A stretch of DNA of 64,000 nt from JAJYUU01 sp963822955 (GCA_963822955.1 CAWGJS010000002.1:1054001-1118000), one strand, 5' to 3'. Shown: positions 34,542-43,560, numbered from the stretch's first letter. Numbers and translations: made by a program. Notes: a model not told the origin generated them from the sequence alone.

Positions 34542-35690
34542 TCAGAAACGGCCCGCCGCCAGCCTCGTGTAAATCGACAACGCCGTGTTAATGCCATCTT
34601 TTATGGTGGGGAACGAGGCACTTCGCGCGCTCGCCGCCGCACTCAGGCGCGCCCTCAACGACGCATCTTGCAGGACCGTCGTCACGGCCGCGGCGAGGGC
34701 CGCGGGATCGTCGGGCCGCACCAGCACAGCGCCGTCGTCTCCAGTGAGCTCGGGCGTCCCGCCCACCCTGGTCGCGACGATCGGCCGACCCGAGCGCATC
34801 GCTTCCTGCAGGATCAGCGCCCGGGCTTCCCAGCGGCTCGGCACGATGACGACGTCGGCGATCGCGAGCAGCGCCGGCACATCCTGGCGAGCACCAAGCA
34901 GCACCACGTCCGCGCCAGCCTCGCTGGCCTGTGCGCGCAGTTCCGCCGCCAGCGGACCGTCACCGGCGATGACAGTGCGCGGCTGCGGATCACGATCGCG
35001 CCATCGGGACGCGGCCGCGATCAGCACATCGAAGCCTTTCTGCCGGGCAAGCCGGCAGGCCGTCAGCAGCACTGGACGATCGCCCGCGCCGACATCGGCC
35101 CTGGCCTTCGCGATCTCATCCGCTGACGGCGGGTTCACGGGTGCGGCGGCGACGTCGAACTGCTCCGCATCGGACGCGCCGAGCACGCGCATCCGCTCCA
35201 GCAGGTCAGCCGAGGCGCACAGCACCAGGTCCGCGCGCCGGGCGCAGATCCGCTCCAGCAGGCCGTACACCAGACGAGCAAGGCGGCCGTCCGGTGGCGC
35301 GTTATGCACGGTTACCGCCAGCGCCGGTCGGCTGCTGCGGCCCATGCTGCCAGTCGCAAGCACGGCAAGCGCTCCGGCGCGAACGCCGTGCGCGTGCACG
35401 ACATGTGGGCGCCGGGCGGCGAACGCCGACCGCAGTCCGGCTACGGCCGCGGCGGCGCTGCCAGGCCGCGGGCTGTCGGTAATGGGGACGCGGTACGTCG
35501 CGAGCGGTGCGGTGCCGCAGCCGGACTCGCCGAGCCTAGCGAGCGCCGGAGCGGGCCCGAGTACGCTCACGTCCAGCCCGGCGTCCCGGCAGCCTGTCGC
35601 GAGTGCGGCGACGTGGCTGGCCGTTCCGCCAGTCGCCAGGCCGACGACGAAGGCGACGCGCAGCGGCGCGGGAGCTGTCGTCGCCGTCAT
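34542..35690 (-). CDS. Glycosyltransferase family 4 (GT-B fold)
   Basis: This is a 382-residue GT-B glycosyltransferase. The N-terminal Rossmann domain starts 'LRVAFVVGLATGGTASHVAALATG' and contains 'PHVVHAHGVRAGALAVLA'. The donor-binding domain has 'RPVLLTACRLARQKGFDVLIAA', 'TVIAGDGPLAAELR', 'VVIVPSRWEARALILQEAMRSGRPIVATRVGGTPELTG', the latter with the E-x7-E region near 'EARALILQEA'. The sugar donor cannot be told. It follows the MraY/WecA-like gene in the SteA/SteB cluster, pointing to cell-envelope glycan or lipid-linked sugar synthesis. Confidence 0.92.
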   Translation of the reverse strand: MTATTAPAPLRVAFVVGLATGGTASHVAALATGCRDAGLDVSVLGPAPALARLGESGCGTAPLATYRVPITDSPRPGSAAAAVAGLRSAFAARRPHVVHAHGVRAGALAVLATGSMGRSSRPALAVTVHNAPPDGRLARLVYGLLERICARRADLVLCASADLLERMRVLGASDAEQFDVAAAPVNPPSADEIAKARADVGAGDRPVLLTACRLARQKGFDVLIAAASRWRDRDPQPRTVIAGDGPLAAELRAQASEAGADVVLLGARQDVPALLAIADVVIVPSRWEARALILQEAMRSGRPIVATRVGGTPELTGDDGAVLVRPDDPAALAAAVTTVLQDASLRARLSAAASARSASFPTIKDGINTALSIYTRLAAGRF

Positions 35691-35697
35691 CGTGGCA

Positions 35698-35731
35698 CCG
35701 CCGTCACCGCGTAACCGCCGTCACCGGGTAA
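35698..35731. repeat. 17-bp tandem repeat between envelope genes
   Basis: CCGCCGTCACCGCGTAA (35698-35714) is directly followed by CCGCCGTCACCGGGTAA (35715-35731), one mismatch. It fills most of the short gap between the GT4 and MraY/WecA-like genes. Confidence 0.75.
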
Positions 35732-35749
35732 CCGGGACAGCCGGTCGAG

Positions 35750-36682
35750 TCACCGTGCCTCGGCGGGGCGTGGTGCTCCCGCCGCAGGCGCGCCGGCTGG
35801 CGGCGGAGCGCTCGTCTCGGGCGCCGCGCTGGCCGGCGGATCTGCGGCCGGCCGGCGGCCGAGCATGTCCGCCCACCGCAGCAGCGGGGTGCGCTCGATG
35901 ACCCGGCTGAAGCTGACCACTTCGCTGGCTGCGGTCAGTCCGACTACGACTCCCAGCGCCGCGATTCTGGCCGGGCGCGATAGCGACGTCGCGGCTGCAG
36001 TGCCGAGCATTGCGCCGAGAGCGTTAGCCCCTCCGTCCCCGAGCATCGACCGCTCCCCCAGGTCCTCGGGCAATAGCGCCGCGGCGGCCGCCAGCGGGGC
36101 CGCGGCGGCGCGGTCGGACACGCCCAGCACTCCGCCAGCCAGCAGCGCGACCTTGATTGCCCGGCCAGGGCGCAAGTCGAAGAGGTTGAGCAAGTTAGCA
36201 CTGCCGGCGATCAGGCCAGCGTTGATGACGACATCGGCGATAGCGCCGGCCGAACCTCGGGATTCAGCTTTTTCGCCAGCGGACCGGCCGGCGACGACGG
36301 CAGCCGCGAGGCCGCTCGCGCCAATGCCGGCGAGCTTCACCGCGCCGGTCGTGAGCTCGCCATTGCGCAGCGCACCGAGGTGCCCACGGAAGCCCCGGCT
36401 GCCGCCGTTCCCGGCAAGGTCGTCGTAAGTACCGAAGGCCGCTGCCCCCGCGCCGGCGATGGCAACGGCCAGCCGCTCGCGGGCCATGCCGCCGGACACC
36501 AGCGCGCCAGCCACTCCGCCGAGAGCCACGGCCGGGCCCTCCAGAAGGGTGATCGGCTCGCCGCGGTGGTTGGTGCGGTCCCACTTAGCCGCCCCGCCTG
36601 CTGGCCTGGCGCGCAGGGCCGAGTACGACAGTCGTGCCGCAGCTGCGGCGGTTACGCCAGCGCAGATGGCTCGCGCGCTCAC
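35750..36682 (-). CDS. MraY/WecA-like undecaprenyl-phosphate sugar phosphotransferase homolog
   Basis: This is 310 residues from GTG 36682 (GGAGGGC 4 nt upstream, overlapping the end of steB as GTGA). It is a polytopic protein with traits of the phospho-N-acetylmuramoyl-pentapeptide / UDP-GlcNAc-1-phosphate transferase family: 'FGTYDDLAG' (DD motif), 'NLLNLFDLRPGRA' in the NxxNxxDG position and 'MLGDGGANALGAMLG'. The second motif is altered compared with true MraY, and the N-terminus is Ala-rich. The C-terminal 40 residues are Pro/Ala-rich. It likely attaches a sugar phosphate to a polyprenyl carrier, upstream of the GT4 enzyme. Confidence 0.78.
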   Translation of the reverse strand: MSARAICAGVTAAAAARLSYSALRARPAGGAAKWDRTNHRGEPITLLEGPAVALGGVAGALVSGGMARERLAVAIAGAGAAAFGTYDDLAGNGGSRGFRGHLGALRNGELTTGAVKLAGIGASGLAAAVVAGRSAGEKAESRGSAGAIADVVINAGLIAGSANLLNLFDLRPGRAIKVALLAGGVLGVSDRAAAAPLAAAAALLPEDLGERSMLGDGGANALGAMLGTAAATSLSRPARIAALGVVVGLTAASEVVSFSRVIERTPLLRWADMLGRRPAADPPASAAPETSAPPPAGAPAAGAPRPAEAR

Positions 36683-37674
36683 TTGTGCCCTCCGGTTGTG
36701 TGTGGGCTGGGGCTCGTCGTCGGTGTGGAAGTTGGTGTCACGGACGGCGTAGGCGCGGGAGTGGGTACGGCCTGCGTCGCTATCCCGTACTGCGCCGCCG
36801 GTTTGCCGTCGACTAGCTGCCTGAGCGCCCACACGGTTGTGATCTGCCCGATCTCGGTGTCGGCAAAGTCGACGGTCGACACCTGGCCAGCGGTGTCCTC
36901 GGCGCTGATCGCGCTCGGCGTACCGATGGACTGGATGGCTCCCACCATGACTGTTCCGCTGCTCGCGTTCCGCAGCGCGACGGCTGTCGCAACCAGAACC
37001 TGGCTGCCGCCTGGCGAAGGCGGGCCGCTCGGTGCTACCAGGATCGCCAGCGAGGCCGGCTCGATGGCAGCGGCCGAGACGCTGATGAAATTGCCCTGGC
37101 TGAGGCCGGTCAGGACGGCCTGACTGTCGGCTGACGACATGCCAGGGCCGCTGCTGGTGAGCAGGCTGGCTGCAAGCACCTGGGCGGCAGCCTGCTGTGC
37201 TCCCACCCGGCCAGACAACTGGGCGGGCAGCGGCACGCTCGCATTGCGGGCCAGCGTCTGCGCCAGCTCCTTCAGGTGTGCCTCATTGACCCCGCTGGTG
37301 TCCAGGAACGCCTGGTTGAGGGTGACCGTGCCGGTCACCGTCGCGCCGGCCAGGTGCAGCGCGGTCGTCAGCCCGCTCGCCACCGCGCCGTCGGCATTGG
37401 GAGCTTCGACGAGCACCACTTTCTCATCTGCCAGCAGGCCAGGCAGCAGCCTCGGCGCCGCCGCGGTGCCGAAGACCTGATCGGCGCTCACCTGATTCAT
37501 GAGCGCCCGTCTCTCTTTCAGCAGCGCGGCATTCTCACTGCTGACCGTCTTCTCTGCCTTCTGCAGCCCGACAAGCGCCGGTCCGCTGAGCGCCGTCGCC
37601 CCCACGACGAGGCCGACCGCAAGCGCGAGGAATACCGCGATGATGGAGACCAGGTGATACCTGAAATCAATCAC
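36679..37674 (-). CDS. steB: Copper transporter / cell-division protein SteB (MctB family)
   Basis: This is 331 residues from GTG 37674, which shares one base with the SteA stop. It begins with 'VIDFRYHLVSIIAVFLALAVGLVVGATAL', the MctB/SteB membrane anchor, followed by a coiled-coil stretch (QKAEKTVSSENAALLKERRALMNQVSA) and a periplasmic domain. A Pro/Thr/Ser-rich tail ends the protein. In Mycobacterium the homolog MctB supports copper resistance, and in Corynebacterium SteB acts with SteA in cell separation. The tight steA-steB coupling is kept here. Confidence 0.88.
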   Translation of the reverse strand: MIDFRYHLVSIIAVFLALAVGLVVGATALSGPALVGLQKAEKTVSSENAALLKERRALMNQVSADQVFGTAAAPRLLPGLLADEKVVLVEAPNADGAVASGLTTALHLAGATVTGTVTLNQAFLDTSGVNEAHLKELAQTLARNASVPLPAQLSGRVGAQQAAAQVLAASLLTSSGPGMSSADSQAVLTGLSQGNFISVSAAAIEPASLAILVAPSGPPSPGGSQVLVATAVALRNASSGTVMVGAIQSIGTPSAISAEDTAGQVSTVDFADTEIGQITTVWALRQLVDGKPAAQYGIATQAVPTPAPTPSVTPTSTPTTSPSPHTTGGHK

Positions 37675-38864
37675 TAGAGCAGTCCACTTATCCAATACCA
37701 CAGCGGGCGCAGCAGCGTGATCAGGACGCCTATCGAGATCTTCCCGACAGGCGTCCACGCCAGCGCGACAACCGGCAGCAATGCAGCGACCGCAAGAAAG
37801 ACGAGAGCCTTGCTGGAAATACGACTCTGATAAAGGCGGCTCACGCCTTTGGCGTCGACAAGCTTGTCACCGACCCGGATCCGGGTGAGCACCGCGCTCG
37901 CCATACCCGCCCGGCCTTTGTCGAGGAACTCTACCAGGCCGTATCGCATGCCCACGGTGACGATCAGGCTTGCCCCTGCCTCCTCGGCGATCAGCACGGC
38001 AACGTCCTCGCTGGTGCCGGGAGCCGCACAGGTCAAGGGCTGCAGGCCGAGGTCCTGGACCCGTGGCAAGCCCGGGGCGTAGCCGTTGCGATACGCGACG
38101 ACGACGAGCTCTGCGCCCGATTTAAGCGCCTTATCCGATACCGAATCCATGTCCCCGACGATGAGGTCGGGCCAGTACCCGTGCTCGATCAGCGCGTTGG
38201 CGCCGCCGTCCACGCCGATGATGATCGGCTTGAACTCCCTGATGTAGGCACGCAGCGCCTGAAGGTCCTCGTAATAGTGGTAGCCGCGGGCTACGACCAG
38301 CGCGTGCCGGCCCGCCAGCCGCGTGCGCAGCGGAGGCATCCGGATGCCCTCGACCAGCAGCTCGGGGTCGCGGTCGATGTACTCAAAGGTATTCGTCACG
38401 AACGACTTGAGCTGCTCGGCGAGCCCCTCCTTGGCGGCGGCGATATCGGCGGCAACCGAGTCGGCGGTCTGCCTCGTTCCCTTGGCCACCACGATGTCGC
38501 CCAGGTAGAGCGTCTCGCCGTCGAGCCTGACCCCCTGACCCTCCTTGACCTGGTCAAACACGTCCGCACCGACGTCGTCGACCAGCGGGATGCCGGCGTC
38601 CACGAGGACCTGCGGGCCCTGATTGGGGTACCTGCCGGTAATGCTCGGAGCCACGTTCACGACCGCCGCAGCCTGGCACCGGACGAGGGCATCGGCAGCC
38701 ACCCGGTCAAGATCGGCATGATCGATGATGGCGATCTCGCCCGGCCGCAGGCGCTTCGTCAGGTTCTTGGTCCGGCGGTCGAGACGAGCTGTCCCGCACA
38801 CCCCGGCCAGGTCCTTTGACCTGGCCCGACGCGCTGCGGTAGAGCCACGGCTCAGCACTCTCAT
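37674..38864 (-). CDS. steA: SteA-family cell-division/cytokinetic protein (thiamin pyrophosphokinase-like fold)
   Basis: This is a 396-residue protein. 'GTARLDRRTKNLTKRLRPGEIAIIDHADLDRVAADALV', 'NVAPSITGRYPNQGPQVLVDAGIPLVDDVG' and 'YYEDLQALRAYIREFKPIIIGVDGGANALIEHGYWPDLIVGDMDSVSD' are characteristic; the last is the thiamin-pyrophosphokinase-like motif. One or two hydrophobic segments at the C-terminus (ALVFLAVAALLPVVALAW) anchor it in the membrane. SteA interacts with SteB and influences septal peptidoglycan cutting. It lies between recN and steB as in mycobacteria (Rv1697). Confidence 0.9.
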   Translation of the reverse strand: MRVLSRGSTAARRARSKDLAGVCGTARLDRRTKNLTKRLRPGEIAIIDHADLDRVAADALVRCQAAAVVNVAPSITGRYPNQGPQVLVDAGIPLVDDVGADVFDQVKEGQGVRLDGETLYLGDIVVAKGTRQTADSVAADIAAAKEGLAEQLKSFVTNTFEYIDRDPELLVEGIRMPPLRTRLAGRHALVVARGYHYYEDLQALRAYIREFKPIIIGVDGGANALIEHGYWPDLIVGDMDSVSDKALKSGAELVVVAYRNGYAPGLPRVQDLGLQPLTCAAPGTSEDVAVLIAEEAGASLIVTVGMRYGLVEFLDKGRAGMASAVLTRIRVGDKLVDAKGVSRLYQSRISSKALVFLAVAALLPVVALAWTPVGKISIGVLITLLRPLWYWISGLL

Positions 38865-38910
38865 TGGGTAGTCATTTTGCCAGATCAGCGCGAGCGCTAA
38901 CGCCGGCCTG

Positions 38911-38994
38911 GCTCCGGGTTAGCTGAGTGCCAGCTCCGGGTTAGCGTCGGCCTGGCTGCGATGTGCCAGCGCCTAGCTGCGATGTGCCAGCGCC
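38911..38994. repeat. Two families of short tandem repeats at the 3' end of recN
   Basis: GCTGCGATGTGCCAGCGCC occurs at 38955-38973 and 38976-38994 (21-bp period), spanning the recN stop. GCTCCGGGTTAGC occurs at 38911-38923 and 38933-38945 (22-bp period). Confidence 0.8.
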
Positions 38995-40727
38995 GCGCGC
39001 TCCGCAGCGGCGGCCTCCAGCAGCTCGCCGGCGTGAGCCCGCCCGTATTCGGAGTCCTCCAGGCCGGCCAGCATCCGGGACAGTTCGCGCACCCGGCCCT
39101 GGCTGTCCAGCTTGCTGATTCCGCTGCGCACCACCGAGCCAGCGCTGGTCTTCTCCACCACCAGATGCGTGTCGGCGAATGCCGCGACCTGCGGCAGGTG
39201 CGTCACGACGATGACCTGCGCTAGCCGCGACAGGCGGGCGAGCCGCCGCCCGATCTCGACCGCCGCCTTGCCGCCCACTCCGGCGTCGACCTCGTCGAAC
39301 ACGAACGTCGGGACCGGGTCGGCTCCGGCGAAGACCACTTCGATGGCCAGCATGATCCGGGACAGCTCGCCGCCGGATGCTCCCTTGTGCAACGGCAGGG
39401 CAGGTGCGCCCGGGTGCGCCGACAGCCGGATCTCCACGTCGTCGGCACCATGCGGGCCGAAGTCCTGGGCGGGGGTGACGGCCACGATGATCTGCGCATG
39501 CGGCATCGCGAGCGCCGTCAGCTCGGTGGTGACCTGCTCAGCGAACCGCGCCGCAGTCTGCGTGCGGGCCGCCGTGAGCTGTGCGGCCAGCTCGGCAACC
39601 TGCGCCGACAGCTCAGCTTCCTGCTCCGCGAGCGCGCCGATCTTGTCCTCGTCACTGTCAAGCTCAGCCAGCCGCGAGCTCGCGGACTTGGCCCAGGCCA
39701 GCACGGCTGCCAGGTCACCGCCGAGCGGCCCCTCCGCCGCGCCCGTCCCGTAGGCGCGGATCAGCCGCGTCAGCTCAGCCCGGCGCTCCTGGACGACGGC
39801 AAGCCGGACCGGATCGGCCTCGACGGACTCGACGTACGAAGCGAGCTCGGCAGCCACGTCCGCGAGCAGGTACGCCGCCTCATTGACCCGGCCCGCCAGG
39901 GCGGCGAGCTGCGCGTCGTGGTGGGCCGCCGCCTCCAGCGCGGACCTGGCAGTCGCCAGCAGGCCTGTCACGTCGGCAGTTTCGTAATTACCAGCGGAGG
40001 GGTCACCGACTAGCGCCTCATGCGCAGTGGTCGCGGCGGCATGCAGCTCATCAGCATTGGCCAGGCGCTCTTCCTCGGCCACGAGCTCGATATCCTCGCC
40101 TTCGACGGGCTCCGCGCGCTCGATCTCCGTCACCCCGCGGCGCAGGTCCTCAGCTTCCCTGGCGCGCTCCCTGGCCATCGTCGTGAGCTCCGTCAGCTCG
40201 GCCGAGACCTGCTGGTGCCGGTGATACGCACGCTGATAGGCGGTCAGCAGCTCGGCGAAGTCGGGGCCGGCGAACCGGTCGAGGGCCTGGCGCTGACGTC
40301 CGGGCCGCAGCAGCTGCTGCTGATCAGCCTGCCCGTGCACGGCGACGAGGTCGTCGGCCAGATAGGTCAGGAGCGAAACGGGCACCGACCGGCCACCAGC
40401 CGTCGCCCTGGAACGGCCTTCCGTGCTCACTGAGCGAACCAGGATCAGCGTGCTTCCGTCGTCGTCCAGGTCGCCGCCCGAGTCATTGACCTGACGGGCG
40501 ACAGTCCCGCCCGCCTCTACCCGGAGCCTGCCCTCCACGACCGCCCGGTCCGCGCCCGGGCGTACCCGGGAGGGGTCCGCCCGGCCGCCGAACAGCAGGC
40601 CGAGTCCTGAGACGACCATCGTCTTGCCGGCCCCCGTCTCACCGGTGACCACGTTGAATCCAGCGGACAGCTCCAGCACGGCCTCGTCGATCACCCCGAG
40701 TCCGGTGATCCGCACTTCCTCAAGCAT
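38973..40727 (-). CDS. recN: DNA repair protein RecN
   Basis: This is a 584-residue SMC-like ATPase acting in double-strand break repair. The start 'MLEEVRITGLGVIDEAVLELSAGFNVVTGETGAGKTMVVSGLGLLFG' contains Walker A. The middle is a coiled-coil (ELTTMARERAREAEDL ... EQEAELSAQVAELAAQLTAART). The C-terminal 'ASGGELSRIMLAIEVVFAG' signature and 'PTFVFDEVDAGVGGKAAVEIGRRL' Walker B complete the site. It overlaps the NAD kinase gene by 8 nt, so nadK, recN and their neighbours form one operon. Confidence 0.97.
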   Translation of the reverse strand: MLEEVRITGLGVIDEAVLELSAGFNVVTGETGAGKTMVVSGLGLLFGGRADPSRVRPGADRAVVEGRLRVEAGGTVARQVNDSGGDLDDDGSTLILVRSVSTEGRSRATAGGRSVPVSLLTYLADDLVAVHGQADQQQLLRPGRQRQALDRFAGPDFAELLTAYQRAYHRHQQVSAELTELTTMARERAREAEDLRRGVTEIERAEPVEGEDIELVAEEERLANADELHAAATTAHEALVGDPSAGNYETADVTGLLATARSALEAAAHHDAQLAALAGRVNEAAYLLADVAAELASYVESVEADPVRLAVVQERRAELTRLIRAYGTGAAEGPLGGDLAAVLAWAKSASSRLAELDSDEDKIGALAEQEAELSAQVAELAAQLTAARTQTAARFAEQVTTELTALAMPHAQIIVAVTPAQDFGPHGADDVEIRLSAHPGAPALPLHKGASGGELSRIMLAIEVVFAGADPVPTFVFDEVDAGVGGKAAVEIGRRLARLSRLAQVIVVTHLPQVAAFADTHLVVEKTSAGSVVRSGISKLDSQGRVRELSRMLAGLEDSEYGRAHAGELLEAAAAERAALAHRS

Positions 40728-41925
40728 GGCCGCCTGGCTCCTCGTCTGCCCCGTCTGAGAATGCTTCGCGTGCCAGCGTGTCCTCGCCTGTCACGTCTCC
40801 GGTCGCCGCGGCGCCGCCATTGACGGCACCGCCATTCTCGGTCGCGTCCTCGCTGACCCGGTCGCCGGGCTGGCCCCGCCATCCAGCCACCGGGAGGCCG
40901 AACTTGATGACCAGCCGGTCGGTGAATGGCGCGCCGATCCGGACCTCACGGCCGGCGGTCTTCTGGCCGGCGCGGGCCTGGGCAGCATCAGTCGCGGCGG
41001 GCAGCCTCGCCAGCAAGACCGGCAAGCTGCCTCGCCGCACCTCGACGCGCGATCCCGGCGGAAGCTCGACCATACGTCGCCCATCGCACCACAGAACGGC
41101 ACCCGCCGTCTCAGAATGGCCGGGGACACTCTGACGGCTCCCGGCGGCGGGCCCTGGCCGGCTGGAAACTGCCGCGGCGCCCGGCTGCTGGCTGCCGGCC
41201 GCGCCGATGACCTCAGCTGCCAGCACCGACATCGGCGACACCACCATCGGCCGGGCAAACAGGGCGTGCGCAGAGATCGGCACCATGAGCAGCGCCTCGA
41301 CCTCCGGCCAGACCACCGGGCCGCCGGCCGAGAAGGCGTAGGCCGTCGAGCCGGTGGGGGTGGCGAAGACCACGCCGTCGCACCCCCACCGGGACAGCGG
41401 GCGCCCGTCGACCTCGATCACCAGGTCCAGCATCCGCTCTCTGGCTGACTTTTCCACGCTTGCCTCGTTGAGCGCCCAGGTGGTCGCTATCGGCCCGCCG
41501 TTAGCCCGGACCGTGACGTCGACCGTCATCCTGCGCTCGACGAAGTACCGGCGCGCTGCAATGTTCGCCACGGCGACGGCCAGGTCCTCGGGCTCCGCCT
41601 CGGCCAGGAAGCCAACGTGCCCGAGATTCACCCCCAGCAGCGGGGCGCGCGCTGGTCTCGCCAGCTCGGCCGCCCGCAGCAGCGTGCCGTCGCCGCCAAC
41701 CGCCAGCACCATCTCCGTGCCCACCGCAGCCGCCTCCGTGACCGGGACAGCCGCAGCGTTGTCGCCACCGAGCTGCGCGGCCTCCGGCTCGAGGACCCGG
41801 ACGCCAATGCCGACTGCCTCCAGCTTGGCGATGAGGGCCCGGCCGACCCGGCGCGCGGCCGGGCGGCCGGTGTGCGCGACCAGCAGCATCACGCGGCCGG
41901 ACGTGCCTGCGCCATCAGCCGTCAT
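40720..41925 (-). CDS. nadK: NAD kinase
   Basis: This is a 401-residue kinase that phosphorylates NAD to NADP. Motifs: 'LAVGGDGTLLRAAEL' (GGDGT), 'LLGVNLGHVGFLAE', 'TTWALNEASVEKS' (NE) and 'GVVFATPTGSTAYAFSAGGPVV'. The protein is longer than usual (about 290-310): a Ser/Gly/Pro-rich insert of about 35 residues (GAAGSQQPGAAAVSSRPGP) interrupts the C-terminal beta domain, and an acidic tail of about 45 residues follows 'DRLVIKFGLPVAGWRGQ'. It overlaps tlyA (ATGA) and recN. Confidence 0.95.
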   Translation of the reverse strand: MTADGAGTSGRVMLLVAHTGRPAARRVGRALIAKLEAVGIGVRVLEPEAAQLGGDNAAAVPVTEAAAVGTEMVLAVGGDGTLLRAAELARPARAPLLGVNLGHVGFLAEAEPEDLAVAVANIAARRYFVERRMTVDVTVRANGGPIATTWALNEASVEKSARERMLDLVIEVDGRPLSRWGCDGVVFATPTGSTAYAFSAGGPVVWPEVEALLMVPISAHALFARPMVVSPMSVLAAEVIGAAGSQQPGAAAVSSRPGPAAGSRQSVPGHSETAGAVLWCDGRRMVELPPGSRVEVRRGSLPVLLARLPAATDAAQARAGQKTAGREVRIGAPFTDRLVIKFGLPVAGWRGQPGDRVSEDATENGGAVNGGAAATGDVTGEDTLAREAFSDGADEEPGGHA

Positions 41926-42719
41926 TGCGGGCCTGCCGCAATCGCAGCACGCAAAGCGCCGTCATCTAGCGGCGGGGCGCCGCCGCGAAGCCAGAGGAAG
42001 TACTCCACGTTGCCGGAGGGGCCGGGCAGCGGGCTTGCGGTGATCCCCGCAACGCCCAGCCCGAGGCTTGCTGCCGACTGCGCCACGCTGGTGACCGCGG
42101 CGGCGCGCAGTTCAGGGTCCCGGACTACGCCGCCGCCGACCATCTCGCGGCCGACCTCGAACTGGGGCTTCACCATGAGGACGAAGTCCGCATCCGGTGC
42201 CGCGCAGCTGGCCAGCGCTGGCAGCACGAGCGACAGGGGGATAAATGACAGGTCGGCCACCACCAGCTCGGGCGGCGGAGCTACCTGCTCCGGCGTAAGG
42301 CTGCGAACGTTGACGCGGTCCAGCACCGTCACGCGGTCGTCGGTCTGCAACGGCCAGGCCAGCTGCCCGTAACCGACGTCGACCGCCACGACATGGGCAG
42401 CACCGGCCCGCAGCAGCACGTCGGTAAAGCCGCCAGTGGATGCGCCCGCATCCAGGCAGCGCCGGCCGGCCACCTGCAGGCCGTCGAATGCAGCCAGGGC
42501 CCCGGCCAGCTTGTGACCACCTCGAGAGACGTAGTCGGGACTGTCGCTGACGTCCTCGACCGTGATCGCAGAGTCGAGTGCAACCTGCGAGGCGGGCTTC
42601 GCCGCGACCTGGCCGGCAACCGCGACCCGCCCGGCCGCGATCAGGTCCGCCGCCTGATCGCGCGACCTGGCCAGGCCGCGCCGAACGAGCTCTGCATCAA
42701 GCCGCAGCCTCCTGCTCAT
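41922..42719 (-). CDS. tlyA: TlyA-family rRNA (cytidine-2'-O)-methyltransferase
   Basis: This is 265 residues from ATG 42719 (MSRRLRLDAELVRRGLARSR); the frame open to 42764 is not needed. The N-terminal S4 RNA-binding domain (to about residue 60) is followed by the FtsJ/RrmJ methyltransferase domain: 'VSRGGHKLAGAL', 'RCLDAGASTGGFTDVLLRAGA', 'VVADLSFIPLSLVLPAL' and 'VLMVKPQFEVGRE', where the K-D-K-E tetrad is spread. TlyA methylates 16S and 23S rRNA cytidines and thereby affects capreomycin sensitivity. It heads the tlyA-nadK-recN block. Confidence 0.95.
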   Translation of the reverse strand: MSRRLRLDAELVRRGLARSRDQAADLIAAGRVAVAGQVAAKPASQVALDSAITVEDVSDSPDYVSRGGHKLAGALAAFDGLQVAGRRCLDAGASTGGFTDVLLRAGAAHVVAVDVGYGQLAWPLQTDDRVTVLDRVNVRSLTPEQVAPPPELVVADLSFIPLSLVLPALASCAAPDADFVLMVKPQFEVGREMVGGGVVRDPELRAAAVTSVAQSAASLGLGVAGITASPLPGPSGNVEYFLWLRGGAPPLDDGALRAAIAAGPQ

Positions 42720-42738
42720 GGCAACCGGTGTCAGTCCC

Positions 42739-43017
42739 TCAGCCGCCAGCCGGGCCGGCAGCACCGGACTCTAGCTCGTCCAGCACCTCACTGAGCCGCG
42801 CGTGCACTTGCTCGAACAACTCGGGGTGACCGCTGACGGGCAGCCCCGGCAGCCGGTCGAGCAGCTTCAAAGCGGCATCGACGCGCGGCTCGCCGGTCGT
42901 CGGCTCGGCCGGGGTATCCGCAGCCGTGTCGTCAGCAGCAGGGTCTTCTGCGGCCACATCCTGTTCGGCCGCCTCAGTCCGGCCCGGCTCCGCCTCGTGC
43001 TCCATGCGTTCCACCAC
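42739..43017 (-). CDS. Rv1693-like small acidic protein
   Basis: This 92-residue protein lies 19 nt before tlyA. The first half is acidic and low-complexity (EAEPGRTEAAEQDVAAEDPAADD). The second half is the conserved part: 'DAALKLLDRLPGLPVSGHPELFEQVHARLSEVLDELE'. A small protein with this ending is kept next to tlyA across actinobacteria (Rv1693 in M. tuberculosis). The start is GTG 43017 (GGAG 7 nt upstream) or ATG 43005. The role is unknown. Confidence 0.75.
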   Translation of the reverse strand: MVERMEHEAEPGRTEAAEQDVAAEDPAADDTAADTPAEPTTGEPRVDAALKLLDRLPGLPVSGHPELFEQVHARLSEVLDELESGAAGPAGG

Positions 43018-43215
43018 TCATCTCCGGCCCGCTCGTCCGCGATCAGTCCCGACGAGCTCACGCAGGCAGCCGAGCGCCAATCCGGCCGCACGGCACCGCC
43101 CCCATGAACGCTACCGCCCGCCACCGTCAGGCCGCGGCACCTGGCACTGCCGGTGTGCCCCCAGTGACCGCCGGCAACCGGCAGGGCGGAGAATGACCTT
43201 GAAAGCGAGGGATAA

Positions 43216-43560
43216 ATGGCGACAGCCGAGGAATGCCAGGCCGCGCTGGAAAGCCTGACTGGGCGCATCGCAGCCATGGACGCCAAAGACCGGGAAGCTC
43301 ACTTGCTTGACCGGACCCTGAGCTGCCGCGTTCCCGACCTGAATCTGATGTTCGTGACGAGGCTCGGGCCGCACGGTGCCGAGCCGGTCAGGATCGCCGG
43401 CAACGGCGCGCCGCAGGCCCAGGTGCGGTTCACCGCCGACAGCAACACGGTCGTTGCGATCGCCGGCGACCCCGGCAGTTTCATGCGGGCCTGGCTGTCG
43501 GGCAAGCTGAGAGTGCAGGGCAGCGTGCTGGACCTGCTGCACCTGCGCAAGCTCATGTGA
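43216..43560 (+). CDS. SCP2 sterol-binding domain protein
   Basis: This is a 114-residue single-domain SCP2-fold protein: 'ALESLTGRIAAMDAKDREAHLLDRTLSCRVPDLNLMF', 'TADSNTVVAIAGDPGSFMRAWLSGKLRVQGSVLDLLHLRKLM'. Such proteins bind hydrophobic ligands in a cleft. The ligand is unknown. The gene faces away from the tlyA block and converges on the DUF4331 gene. The upstream sequence GAGGGATAA gives a fair ribosome binding site. Confidence 0.88.
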   Translation: MATAEECQAALESLTGRIAAMDAKDREAHLLDRTLSCRVPDLNLMFVTRLGPHGAEPVRIAGNGAPQAQVRFTADSNTVVAIAGDPGSFMRAWLSGKLRVQGSVLDLLHLRKLM

